The position numbers and the translations under genes are program-made. Shown here in pieces: positions 11,761 to 22,400 of a DNA stretch of 64,000 bases. This DNA comes from Chaetomium olivaceum. Lineage: Eukaryota > Ascomycota > Sordariomycetes > Sordariales > Chaetomiaceae. Where the stretch lies: contig JAYWVB010000029.1 of assembly GCA_039881045.1 (NCBI GenBank), positions 248,001-312,000 of the forward strand, given 5' to 3'. A model generated the notes under the pieces. It was not told the origin of the DNA. It searched no databases and saw only the letters and a program-made list of their open reading frames with translations. The stretch's first letter is position 1. Each line of letters begins with the position of its first letter.

Positions 11761-13139
11761 TTCGTCTTCATAGAGCTATGATGGGATGGGTGTGTACTCG
11801 GTTTTATTTAGGTAAGAAGAATATGCGGCGGAATCATCTTGTTTCCGTCTGGCGCACAAAATGAAATCGATCTCGAGTTGATATGGGAAAAAAACAAACT
11901 CGTGGTTGCATCGCCTGGGCTGCATTCGAGGAGGCAGTTTACAGTGTTGTCCTGTGTAACCGGAGTGTTGGCAAATTATTATATTAAAGCGCGAGCGAGG
12001 GATCTTCTGATAGGCCACCCCCATACGTGTTCTGTTGGCCAAATAAATACCTAACGCTGTGTCCTGAGTATCCAGGTACCGAGGGAGTAAATAATGATTC
12101 AACTGACATACAAATAATACTGTCTGTTAAGGTAGCACTGTGGTTGAGAACTTGGCGTTAGGCGTGAGCGTTTCTTTTGCCAAGATCTGCTGCCCCATAT
12201 TGGTCCGTGCATACTGACCCACCTTACGGACGGACTCAGTGGATCTTTCCCCAGCCGGCTGTGGGGCGTCCTGTCCGCACGCCCTCCCTGCGGGCCTTGC
12301 TGAGCTTCCAAGAATCGCAGGGGGCGTCAGCGGCCTGGTCCGGGAGCGAAACAACTCCTGCCAAGATCCCAGGTTTCCCCTTCCCTTTCAGCTGCAACCG
12401 AACCATTTGAGGCGCTTGATTCGAATATTCGGGCACTGCGTAAGGAGATTCCAGGTTGGCCCCTTCTTCTCTTTTGGGTATTGCGCTTTTCCCGCATCTT
12501 CACCGTGTGGTTAGCCCTTGATTGCCCGGTCATCTCCGTTGCCCATCTCCAGTGTCTCATCGTCAGCTGTGTTCAGCACCAAATGAGCACTTGACCAACC
12601 AGCGAGCCATTTCGCCTCTGGTCGTCCCGACTTCAATTCGCGGTGTCAGCCTCGACTCTCTCTTGTTATTTTTTTTTTTTTTTTCGCCCGTCTCTACCTA
12701 CTGCCTGTATTGTTACTGCGCTGTTTTGACAGCCAATCCGCCCATTCGCCTGCTCTGCATCGCCCCTGGCGAACACATGACGACAGGCCGCATTTCCGGT
12801 AGATCCGACGACCACCCTCTTAGCGACCGGCAATTCAATTTTGCGGCCGACCGAACTACGAGATAAAGAACAGGAAGAGGCGACACCATTGCTGGCTCGG
12901 TGGGTTTCTCAGCTCAGCGAGAAGCACTGTTTCCGGACGGTCGGAAGCGAATACCCACCTGTCTCCGGTAACTCGTTAGCGCGGGAAACTCCGTCTTCTG
13001 TGGCTGCTTTCGCGACTCACCGCACACAACACGCGCACAGGGAATCGACCCTGTTCCGGGCATCTCTTGTTCCTTTGACACCGCCTCATTGGCCTTGCGA
13101 CCGCCCTGCCGATCCCTTTCCACCGCTACCTCTGCAATC
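11761..13139. promoter_or_regulatory. divergent promoter region and long pyrimidine-rich leader of the UBL3-like gene
   Basis: About 1.4 kb between two divergent genes. The part next to the + gene is pyrimidine-rich and holds a T16 run at 12669-12684, as in many fungal promoters and leaders. Short frames here (for example 12522-12866) have no recognisable protein. Confidence 0.5.
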
Positions 13140-13912
13140 ATGGCGGAACCTACCCCCAAAACTGGGAGCGTCGAGATGGCGACCGAGAACACAGTGCCAC
13201 AGCCAGCCGAGCCGCTACCGATAAACGAAGCGGCCGGGGGAAAGGAGGAAACGGAGCACAAGGAGACAGTTGATGAAACGACAGGGGAATCGAGCGCTGT
13301 GGCAGCTTCTGCAGATTCATCACCGAAAGGAAAAGACAAGGACGAGCCGCCACTAGTTGTCGGAAAACCCAGAGAGGGCGATTCGCTGTCAATAGGACCT
13401 TCCGATCTACCGCCCCCCGCTCTCGTAGCGGAAGATACGGGCGCTCCCGTTTGCGCCATCACGCTGCTCCTCCCGACGGGCGCCAGGCACCCTTACAGGA
13501 TCGATGAGAAATATCTTTCAAAGCGCAATGTTGAGGTGCCGGATGTGACAGAATCGGGCGGGCGGGACCCGTTCAGCATCTCGATTTACAAGTTGAAGGA
13601 GCTCATTCTGCGGGAGTGGCGAGAGGAGTGGGACGGCAAACCTGCCAGCCCGAGCAGCATTCGGCTGATCCACTTTGGAAAGTTGTTGGACGATAAGGAG
13701 CAGTTGAAGAGTCAGTTTTCCGTTGCATATACCGTTGACATGAATGCTAACCCCCCGTAGAGTACCAGTTTAGCCAGGACAGCCCCAACGTTGTCCACAT
13801 GTCGGTGCGCCCGCCCGAGATGATGGAAGAGGAAGAGACAGCCAAGAGCAAGGCCCACAGCCGGGAAGGGCGGAGCCGCGATGGCGGTAGCGGCTGTTGC
13901 GTTATCCTATGA
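13140..13912 (+). CDS. UBL3/MUB-type membrane-anchored ubiquitin-fold protein
   Basis: Ubiquitin-like protein held on membranes by a C-terminal lipid; family members recruit E2 enzymes or sort cargo to vesicles. Exons 13140-13710 and 13761-13912 (50-nt intron, gctaac branch) give 240 residues. Residues 1-110 are an acidic disordered leader. The ubiquitin-like fold follows, from VCAITLLLPTGARHPYRI through YKLKELILREWREEW, the IRLIHFGKLLDDKEQL strand-turn and NVVHMSVRPPE. The tail is Gly/Ser-rich and ends in -CCVIL, so the terminal CVIL box is a prenylation (probably geranylgeranyl, because of Leu) signal, with an adjacent Cys that could be palmitoylated. The ATG at 13140 is preferred over an upstream in-frame one because it starts the acidic leader. 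The Ubl-plus-CaaX layout makes the family call firm. Confidence 0.88.
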
Positions 13913-14471
13913 GCCACAACTAATTGTGCTTAATTGTTTGAATTGGACGCTCGGTCATGTCTTTTTTTGGTCGAATTGGGGTTATGTCGCTGACATTCAA
14001 CTGCATTCAGATGGTATGGAGCGCGGGAGCGATGTTTTACACGAGGGCTTTCCCATTCAATGTACACGGGTGCAGGGGCAGGGTCTGGCGTATTGTGTTG
14101 TTTTTCACCATTTCTTTGCGTACAAATATATGATGAGGGATGGCCTACGAAGTCTCCCAGCGATGCTTTAGATATATATGGTTTTATTGGTTCTGCCCAT
14201 GCCAGTGGAAGTGTTTCATGTTTTGCTACAATCGTGAGACCCGCAAAGACCATGCAGGACCCAGGGCCGAGAGCATAACCACTTCGCTTGTCATTCCTCA
14301 TCTATGGCAATGTTCGCCGACGTATGTGAGCTCGTTCATCGAGTTCTGGAGAGCCCCAAGCAGGCCAAGCACTCCCTGAGAGTTATCTCACCCACCCCAT
14401 GATGCCCCCGTCAGGCCCCACCATCACCATCCTATCCCATCCCATCCTCTCGTCATATTCCTTCCCGACAC
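13913..14471. other. intergenic between convergent genes
   Basis: 3' flanks of the UBL3-like gene and Ump1. No gene recognised. Confidence 0.6.
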
Positions 14472-15073
14472 TCAACCCCCCCACATCTTCAACTTCCTTT
14501 CCATCTCGTCATGCACCCCAACCGACGCCCGACTCTCCTCGCCCGTGAACACATCCTCCCACGTGATCGTATCGTCCCGCCCAGCCAGGATATCCTCATG
14601 CACGCTGCCCATCCCACCGACATTGCCCCCGCCCAGCGCCATCGGCTTCCACTGGCCCTCGCGCGCGATCTTGAGCTCCATCTGGCGGCGCACGGGCTCC
14701 GCCACACCGTACGCCCGCCGCAGCGTCTCCATGCGCAGCGCCTCGCGCGTCGACTCCCAGGCTTTAAGCCGGGCCTCGAGAGGGTGGGCCGAGGTGGGCT
14801 TGTCGGCGCCGACGGTTAGCGGGGACGGGCCCACGCCCGCGCGGAGGGTGTCGTGCAAGCCCGGGGCCGAGGGCGCGCCGGCGGTGCGGCTGGGTATATG
14901 ACTGAATGAGGTTTCGTGATTGGTGGCGGGAACGATGCGTAGGGCGTTGGAAGACTGGTGGGTTGGGGGAAGTGGTTAGTTTGGTTGTGAGGTAGAGTTG
15001 GTGGTCTTTGGAGGGGCCGCGGGCGGGGTGAGAGGAAGCATTATGTCGGTGGGAGGAGAGGGGTGCTTACCAT
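14472..15073 (-). CDS. UMP1: proteasome maturation factor Ump1 (POMP)
   Basis: Chaperone of 20S proteasome half-mer assembly, degraded as the first substrate of the finished proteasome. Exon 1 is only the start codon (15073-15071), followed directly by gtaagc. A 116-nt intron leads to exon 2 at 14954-14472. The product has 161 residues. Diagnostic segments are SNALRIVPATNHETSFSHIP, GLHDTLRAGVGPS, SAHPLEARLKAWESTREAL, LRRAYGVAEPVRRQMELKI and the C-terminal SVHEDILAGRDDTITWEDVF. Gly-rich GGGNVGGMG interrupts the last two. Without the split start codon no in-frame ATG precedes the conserved N-terminus, which is why this start is chosen. The gene shares a 446-bp divergent promoter region with the ABC ATPase gene. 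Confidence 0.93.
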
Positions 15074-15519
15074 CTTGGCGGATGTGAGATGATGATTGAG
15101 GCAGTTTGGTTGAGATGCTTAAAGATCCTTCTTAGTGTTGGATTCTTGGCTCTGATTTATCGTTGGCTGTGCGGCGGATCGGTGGTGTTGGAGGTGCTTG
15201 AAGGTCGAAGCTCAGGTCGGCAGGTCGGGTTGCAGCTGTGATGCGCAGGCTCCAGCAGCCTCGCGTTCAGCAGGGATCTGGTTCAGCACCCTGACACCAG
15301 GCGCCAACTGTGGAGTTACGTAAGCCGGGCACTTGCCTGCCGGATCCTCGCTTCCAGGTTGCTTCGCTCCAATTATCCCCGGGCCACTATTGGTATCTCC
15401 GGACCGGCGACGAACATTACTTAGGTAAGGTATGTTTTACATGAACATTCTGTTGACTCACGATTCACTCTGTTGCAATGTGATGGCCTCCCAACACCCC
15501 CCAGAGGCCAGTTGACAAG
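15074..15519. promoter_or_regulatory. divergent UMP1 / ABC ATPase promoter region
   Basis: 446 bp between two divergent starts. No TATA box or clear operator seen. Confidence 0.5.
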
Positions 15520-17550
15520 ATGCGTTTCCCATCTGGCACGCCGCCGATAATCCGCATTGCCAATGGCACCTTCTACCGAAACCAACCGGGCACTATTTCG
15601 GCATTGGCATCCACATCCCATGCACACGCTCATCCGAACCCGGCCTTCTTCAAGGACCTGACCTTTGAACTGCCCGCCCAAAGCAAAACCCCTCACAATT
15701 GGTGCATCGTCGGCCCATCACTCTCCGGCAAGACCACCCTCCTCCAAGTCCTCCGCGGCCAACATCTCGCGTTCCCCCCCACCGCCAGGTCCTACCCCTA
15801 CCTCAGCACCGACCACGTTCCCTACCGCCTTAGAACCCCCGCCCGCGCCATCCAGTATGTCGGGTTCGACTCCCAAGGCGGTGGTGGCCTCGGCCCCGCG
15901 ACCTCGACCTACCTCTCGGCGCGGTACGAGTCGCGGCGAGAAATCACCGACTTCTCGCTACGGGACTTCCTGCTCGGCAACATGCAGCTGAACCCGTCCC
16001 GGCTTCCCGACGATGAGGGCATCGACGAGACGCTGTTCGGGCGCGTGGTGGCGGACCTGCGCCTCGAGAGCCTGCTGGACCTGCCCGTGACGTTCTTGTC
16101 GAACGGGCAGGGGCGGCGGGCGCGCATCGCGCGGGCGCTGCTCACGAGCCCGGAGGTGCTGTTGTTGGATGAGCCGTTTATGGGGCTGGACCCGCCGACT
16201 GTGGCGGGGTTGAGTCCGCTGTTGAGCTCGCTTGCTGAGAAGGCCAGCCCGAGGCTGGTGTTGAGCGCGAGGCCGCAGGATCCTCTGCCGGAGTGGATCA
16301 CGCATCTGGTGTATCTCAGGACGGATGCCCAGGTTGGGGTGATGGGTGCCAAAGATACGGTTCTGGAGGGGTTGAGAAAGTACATCCGTGGGGTCCGCAA
16401 TGGCAAACTCGCCGAGGATGAGACGCTGCCTGTGCATGCTCTGAGTGAGATGGGCAGGACGCTCACAAAAGACGGCATCACCGGCGAAGGCATGGCCGAG
16501 GATTTCTCGATAAGCGTCCCCCAAGGCAACGTTGAGGCCACGGCAAGTACTATTTTGGGGGAGCCCCTCGTCGAGATGGATGGTTGCAAAGTCCAGTATG
16601 GCGGCAAGGTCGCTCTTGGAAACTGGACCGAGGAGAAAAACGGCAAAACCGTAAGCGGGCTTCACTGGACAGTCCGGCGAGGTGAGCGATGGGGTGTGTT
16701 TGGACCGAACGGTTCCGGGAAGACGACGATTGTTTCGCTGCTCTGCTCCGACCATCCCCAGACATACTCCCTTCCGATCAAGCTGTTCGGTCGCAGCAGG
16801 CTGCCCGAGCCCGGCTCCGGCCAGCGGCCCTTGACCTTTTGGGATATCCAGTCTCGCGTGGGCCACTCCAGCCCCGAAATTCATCAGCACATGCCGCGGA
16901 ACCTGACAATCCGTCAAGTGCTTGAGAGTGCGTGGGCCGACACCTTCCGCAGCAAGCCAACCCTTGATGCGGCCGCTACTGAGCAGGTCGAGGCCACGCT
17001 GAGATGGTTCGAGCATGAACTCAGCCCTACCTTCCAGAAACACCCACAGTTGGCCACCTCCGATGATGCTGCCGCCGACTCCATTGCATGGGCCAAGGAC
17101 TACATGTTCGGCGAGTTGTCGTTCAGTGCCCAGCGCATCTTGCTCTTTCTGCGGGCCATAATCAAGCACCCCGACATCGTGGTGCTCGACGAGGCCTTCG
17201 GTGGCATGGACGACGCCGTGCGTGACAAGTGCATGCTTTTCCTCGCCTACGGGGAGGAGAAGATGTACTCGTTGGGCCCTAAGCAGGAGAACGGGTCACT
17301 GACGGGGGCTACCGTAGTGGATAGCCCTGCGGCAAAGGCTGGCAGCGTAAAGGTAACGGGTCTCTCAGACCAGCAGGCTCTTATTTGTATCAGCCACGTC
17401 AAGGAAGAGGTACCCGATTGTGTAAGGGAATGGCTTTGCCTGCCTGAAGCTAACACGGGGCTGCCGGCGAGGTTCGGGCGCTTGGATGGCCCATTGAGGA
17501 GCAGCTCGCGGCGGTGGACCAAGATCTGGGGGATTGGGCAAGGGGCTTAA
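15520..17550 (+). CDS. soluble ABC ATPase with two nucleotide-binding domains, YDR061W-like
   Basis: Single-exon gene of 676 residues with no membrane span. NBD1 has Walker A GPSLSGKTT (65-73), signature LSNGQGRRARIARALL and Walker B VLLLDEPF (Asp near 217). NBD2 has Walker A GPNGSGKTT (from 395), a degenerate signature (ELSFSAQRILLFLRAI) and Walker B IVVLDEAF (Asp near 557). This layout matches the fungal ModF-like protein typified by yeast YDR061W, reported as mitochondrial; its substrate is unknown and I do not assign one. The second signature has lost the canonical SGGQ, so the two ATP sites are probably not equivalent. The frame is intact throughout, including a C-rich run near 15774-15780, unlike several neighbours. 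A long frame on the opposite strand (15958-17169) is a shadow. Confidence 0.85.
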   Translation: MRFPSGTPPIIRIANGTFYRNQPGTISALASTSHAHAHPNPAFFKDLTFELPAQSKTPHNWCIVGPSLSGKTTLLQVLRGQHLAFPPTARSYPYLSTDHVPYRLRTPARAIQYVGFDSQGGGGLGPATSTYLSARYESRREITDFSLRDFLLGNMQLNPSRLPDDEGIDETLFGRVVADLRLESLLDLPVTFLSNGQGRRARIARALLTSPEVLLLDEPFMGLDPPTVAGLSPLLSSLAEKASPRLVLSARPQDPLPEWITHLVYLRTDAQVGVMGAKDTVLEGLRKYIRGVRNGKLAEDETLPVHALSEMGRTLTKDGITGEGMAEDFSISVPQGNVEATASTILGEPLVEMDGCKVQYGGKVALGNWTEEKNGKTVSGLHWTVRRGERWGVFGPNGSGKTTIVSLLCSDHPQTYSLPIKLFGRSRLPEPGSGQRPLTFWDIQSRVGHSSPEIHQHMPRNLTIRQVLESAWADTFRSKPTLDAAATEQVEATLRWFEHELSPTFQKHPQLATSDDAAADSIAWAKDYMFGELSFSAQRILLFLRAIIKHPDIVVLDEAFGGMDDAVRDKCMLFLAYGEEKMYSLGPKQENGSLTGATVVDSPAAKAGSVKVTGLSDQQALICISHVKEEVPDCVREWLCLPEANTGLPARFGRLDGPLRSSSRRWTKIWGIGQGA

Positions 17551-17662
17551 GTTAATGTTATGTCCGACAATGCTATAAAGTGCCCCGTGTCGAAGCATGG
17601 CTAAAAAGAGAGCTCGCATGCGAGGTTCTGATGAACTGGGTTCAAGGTACAGTGAGCATCGA

Positions 17663-17674
17663 CCCTAACCCTAA
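17663..17674. promoter_or_regulatory. telomere-repeat-like box (two CCCTAA units)
   Basis: The 12-mer ccctaaccctaa lies about 145 bp upstream of the ketopantoate reductase start codon. Such telo-box motifs occur in some fungal promoters. Chance occurrence is possible. Confidence 0.35.
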
Positions 17675-17818
17675 TAGATACCTAGTCATGGATTTGAACG
17701 ACTTCATTCCTCAGCGTTTTCACAGCCAAGCCGCTGCCGCACCTTCGCCGCCTCACCTTCGCCGCCTCAAGAAACCCCACAAAGTGAGTGATCCAACGCC
17801 ACCTCCGGCGCCATCGAG

Positions 17819-18985
17819 ATGGAGAGTGGGATTCATATCCTCGGATTGGGGAATCTAGGCAAATATGTCGCCTTCGCTTTGAGATGCAAACAGCAAACGG
17901 TCATCAGTCCCATCACGCTCATTTTCCATCGAAAAGGACTTCTCGAGGATTGGGAACGCGAGAGCCGATCCATTCGATACTACACGCCCGATTGTCTAAA
18001 AACACAGCCACCTATAGAAAAGCTGCGAGTCACAGGCTTCCGTGTCGAGTTCCTCGGTACTTCAAGTGCCGCCAACCGCGGCGTTGAGAACCAAACCCAC
18101 GGGATCAATGGCAGCAACTCCCCAATCAGATATCTCATCGTGACGACCAAAACCTATGCAACGGCCGCCGCCCTTGCTCCGATCAAGGACCGGCTAGGCA
18201 AAGACTCGCATATCCTGTTTCTCCAGAATGGCATAGGTATGTGTGATGTAATGCCGTTAATCTGGACTCTCTATGATCTAACCAGTATTCACTATTCAGG
18301 TGTTACCGATGAGGTCTCCCGGGAGCTTTTCCCGGATCCAAAAAGCCGCCCGACGTACTGGGCCGGCATTTGCAGCGCGGGTGTTTACAGCATATCTCCG
18401 TTCTCGATTGTCCACGCCGGCCATGGACCCTTGATGATGGGTGTTGTTGGCACCCAGTCCACTGTTCTCCCACCCCAAGGCGAGAATTACATGATGGCTT
18501 CCCAACTTTCCAATGCCGAGTTGCTTCAGACAGCATTGCTCTCACCGGAGCACATCATACATGCCCAGCTGAAGAAGCTTGTCATCAACGCAGTTATCAA
18601 CCCCTTAACGGCCCACTTCAACTGCAAAAACGGACAAGTGTTTGAAACACAGGACAGGCAGATTCTTTATCGTTATCTACTTCAAGAGGCCGGTGCCATA
18701 GTAAGGGAGATGCTTCCCCAGTCAAACAGCCTTCGCGAGACAGTTTTCTCGGACCAAGCTCTCAGCGCTCTCGTCGAGGAGGTTGCTGCGAAGACTGCCA
18801 ACAACACAAGCTCGATGTTGCAGGACATACAGGCTGGGAGGCGAACCGAAATCGACTATATCAACGGTTATCTAGTCTCGCAAGGGAAGCGGCTGGGTTT
18901 GCCTATTACACACCATGAAGCCGTTTATAACATGGTCAAAACGTTGGAGGCCGGCAATTCTTTACCGCCGCCTGAGATTGTTTGA
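17819..18985 (+). CDS. ketopantoate reductase family protein (2-dehydropantoate 2-reductase)
   Basis: NADPH-dependent oxidoreductase of the ApbA/PanE fold. The classical reaction reduces 2-dehydropantoate to pantoate for vitamin B5 and CoA synthesis; fungi carry several paralogues with unclear substrates. The Rossmann motif GLGNLG is at residues 9-14. LIVTTKTYAT and LFLQNGIG mark the cofactor and substrate cleft. The C-terminal helical domain has KKLVINAVINPLTAHFNCKNG and the tail SSMLQDIQAGRRTEIDYINGYLV, both strongly conserved (active-site Lys in KKLVINA). The open frame runs unbroken for 388 codons, but I infer an intron at 18237-18299 (gtatgt, gatctaac branch, ttcag). It is 63 nt with no in-frame stop. 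Removing it gives NGIG-VTDEV and 367 residues. Same strand as the ABC gene, 268 bp downstream. Confidence 0.88.
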   Translation: MESGIHILGLGNLGKYVAFALRCKQQTVISPITLIFHRKGLLEDWERESRSIRYYTPDCLKTQPPIEKLRVTGFRVEFLGTSSAANRGVENQTHGINGSNSPIRYLIVTTKTYATAAALAPIKDRLGKDSHILFLQNGIGMCDVMPLIWTLYDLTSIHYSGVTDEVSRELFPDPKSRPTYWAGICSAGVYSISPFSIVHAGHGPLMMGVVGTQSTVLPPQGENYMMASQLSNAELLQTALLSPEHIIHAQLKKLVINAVINPLTAHFNCKNGQVFETQDRQILYRYLLQEAGAIVREMLPQSNSLRETVFSDQALSALVEEVAAKTANNTSSMLQDIQAGRRTEIDYINGYLVSQGKRLGLPITHHEAVYNMVKTLEAGNSLPPPEIV

Positions 18986-19494
18986 TTCGGGACACTTCTT
19001 TGGGACTCGAGACAGGTGGAACCCCCGAGCCACATATCGCCTTTCAATAAGAGTGCTCTAAGACGTGGACTTGCCTCTCCCACATCATGGGTTTCCGCCT
19101 CGACCCGCAGATTTGAGTTGTTAAATACAGGTTCTTGGATTGCCGACTTCAGCCCCCTTCCCAACGCTGAGCGGGGTTCGGCCAGATAGTTGCGCCGTTA
19201 CCACAAAAGTACCTGGTAGCTTCAGCATGAGTGGCCACAATAGCCGATGGTGCATGGTTGCGCCAGCCGGGCATGTACCTCAGCTCATGCAGCAGGAAGC
19301 CCAATACCACAAAAGCCGTGAGGTGCCCGGCGCTTGCGTTCTTCCACTTCAACAAGTCAACAAACCATCGCTCCTCGTTCCACCGCTAGGGTTCGTCTCA
19401 ATGGCACGGTGAAAGTCTGCCGTGTCCTCACAGCACGCCGCAATAGAATACATTTGTGAAGAAGATCAACCCAACAGCCCCGCCGCCCGTCACC
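18986..19494. other. intergenic
   Basis: Upstream region of the ankyrin-CorA gene. No gene recognised. Confidence 0.5.
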
Positions 19495-22400
19495 ATGGCC
19501 CGCAGGAAGCGGGCAATTGACTTGACAGGACGTCTTGTCGGATTTTTCAATGAAAATGGCATGGAGGGGGGATCCATGTCCTTAGTGGTGTTCGAATTCT
19601 TGTGGAGTGGCCTTGATGAGCCAAGCGATAGGGCGACGACCGGCACCACCCGTTCCCACCGTCTGAGACTCACTGGAGACGGCCCTTTGGAGGTTGTGAT
19701 GACGGAGACATTCCAATCATCAAAGCTCAACACGTCGTCTACGGCCTATGAACGACTGGTTAGCCCTGCCATTTCTTCTAAATCCCGGTTCGGCGAGAGG
19801 GGTCAAAGCGAACCTGAAGTCAGCCTGGTGCTTAGGGGCGAGGAGGTACCATCCGTGGTCATAGCCATTTTGGCCAAACACCTTAGAAACACACCTTCTC
19901 TCACGCTTGATATCTCAACCGAGCTCAGAAGCCGCCCCCAACGTGACCGAGGGATGCTCACGCGGGGTCGGAGTTCGCTGACCCTCCGAGTCGAACGCAC
20001 ACCTATACCAGCATCCCCCCTCCACTGGGCGGCTGGGAACGGGTGGACGGACGCCGTCAAAGCCTTGTTGAAGGAGGAGCGGACGAGTTGGAACCCGCGA
20101 GACACGCATAAAAGGACGCCGCTATCATGGGCCGCCGAACACGGCCAAACTGACACGGCCAAACTCTTGCTCGACCATGGCCACAAACAATCCACCTGGG
20201 ACTTGGTCCACGTTGATTTGGACGAGGAAGATGAGTTCGGAGAGACAGTGCTGGATTGGGCTGTAAAGAACAAACACGACGGCACCCTCCACCTCCTAAT
20301 CAAAAGCGGACTCCTCAGGCAGATAGAAGAAGGCTTGCCCAGCACCGAGGACAACACATGGTCCCCGGCCTACCTTCGTGCAGCCGCCGAGACGGGTTGG
20401 GTTGCGCTCACAAGATTGGTGCTGAAGCACAATCCGAGTATCAACATCGCGTCCAAGAACGAAAGTCTGCTGGAGGCCATCAGGGTGGCCATGGTCGCGT
20501 TGTCCAGTTGCTGCTAATAGCCGGTGCTGAGGCCGACCTCGTTACTGGCCGCGATCTGGTTGACGACCCTGGCATTATAAGCATGATCGAACGCTTCTCC
20601 GAAGACGGCCGTCTCACTGCAACAAAAGGTGAAGCTGAAGAGCGCACAGCGGCTCATTTCATGGCCACCGTCGCAGATTTTGTTCACGAGTCTGGCGCTC
20701 GCCGTTGTAAGATCCAGAAAATGTCTGTTAAGGAGGTACTGGAAGACCCCACGACACGACGGACTGCCAGTGAGCTCGCTGGAAAGCCTTCGTTCACATG
20801 GATCCACCTCCCTACCAATAATGTGAGTGAGGACATGAATAGCCCTCATTCTTGGACTACTAATAAGCGGGTAATTTGCGACAAACTAATACTGTCGTAC
20901 GTAGATGAGATGGGTTGAGGCAAGTAAGCCATAGGCTATAAGACTGCTGCGCATAATGATCGTAGTTAACTCGATCGCCTCGTGTTTAGATTCTTCTCGC
21001 AAAGCTATACAAGGACTCGTCCATTACCTACAGGGTTCTCAGCCCGCAGCGCTGGGTCCGGCAGCAACACCGCGGTATCAACGACGCCGCCCACGCGCGC
21101 TTCATGCGGCCACTCTGCCAGACGTTCTCAACCATACTTGACGGTACGTGATAAATCCTTCATCCTCCTTTGTTCCAAGACAAATGTAGCACTAGGGGCT
21201 AATTATCCCAATCAAAAATCGAAGTGACAGCGAATCCAGCGGCAAGCACATCGCAGGCCGCACCAAGGCCTCGTGACTCCAGTCTGGTTCTCTTTGTACA
21301 TTGGCCAAATCCTTCAGGTTGCGCAGCCGGCTAACTCGGCTGATAGATGCCGTACTTGACTTGGGAATTGGAAGAGAGGAGTTGGGAGAGACACCAAGTC
21401 GCAATGGGTGAGCCTTCAAGTACGTTTTCAACAGGGGGGACAGGCGAAAGACTGCTCCTGGATAACTACCTCGGAGAGTCTCACCCCATTCACATCCGAC
21501 GTACATTGGACCAGTATTACTACCACGCGCTGAGCGACACTTGGAAACGTGACCGCAACCAGACCATATCGCGATATCAAAACGACATGGGACTCAACCC
21601 GAGGGTCTTGACAGCGGTTGACCAACTATGGTTATGGGTTCTAGTCGGGGTGGACGGCGTGGCTGACACGGTGCTGAGCTGCTTCCCTCCTCAAGACATG
21701 TTTGACTTGCCGTCCCCCGTCCCCAACCTCGACCCCGACCCACGCCACCTGACGGATCCCCTGACTATTATCCGACGCCACTTGATGGAGGATAATTCCC
21801 CCATCACAAAACCCCACGAGTTGGCTGGTCTGATTGCCAGCCAGTGCTCGCGAGCCTATCTCCATGCTCAGATCAAACTGCGGAGAGCCGCTAGCCCTAT
21901 CGACCATACACCATCAACTCTGCCCCCGTCGCCGAATGCTGAAATTGTGAAGACGTTAAACTTCTTGGACATTTATGAGACAGCTATCGCGGAAGTGGTC
22001 GGTCTTTCTTTTTGGGATTATTTGTCTCCTCTTATGTGGCGACCCCCTGAACAGCTTCCCCTCCACTTCAGTTCCAAGACAGTCCTGGTTGTTGCTAACT
22101 GGATCATATCCACAGAGACAAACCGAGACAAAGTTACTCGAAAAGTTTGTCGAAATTCACAAACAGAGAGAGGAGCCAACCCCCCTCGAGGCACAATCAG
22201 TCCCCAGGGGACAGGTAAAGCGTCGAAAGGCCAAAAGGGACCTCGAGACAGGAGGGGAAAGCTCAAGCACAATAGAACGAAAGGCGTTCCGGGACGACAA
22301 AGAGATGTCGAGCATCAGCAGGGAGATTACTCTGCTCACAACGATCAAAGACGTAGAGGACGAGCTTCACATCATGGCCATGTTGTTTGAGGACCAGCGA

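Noticed and set aside
15958..17169. 403-codon frame antisense to the ABC ATPase gene
   Set aside because: It is a shadow of a well-supported intact gene in high-GC DNA, with no family features and no introns.
17663..17674. Interstitial telomere or fusion point
   Set aside because: There are only two repeat units; this fits a promoter telo-box or chance.
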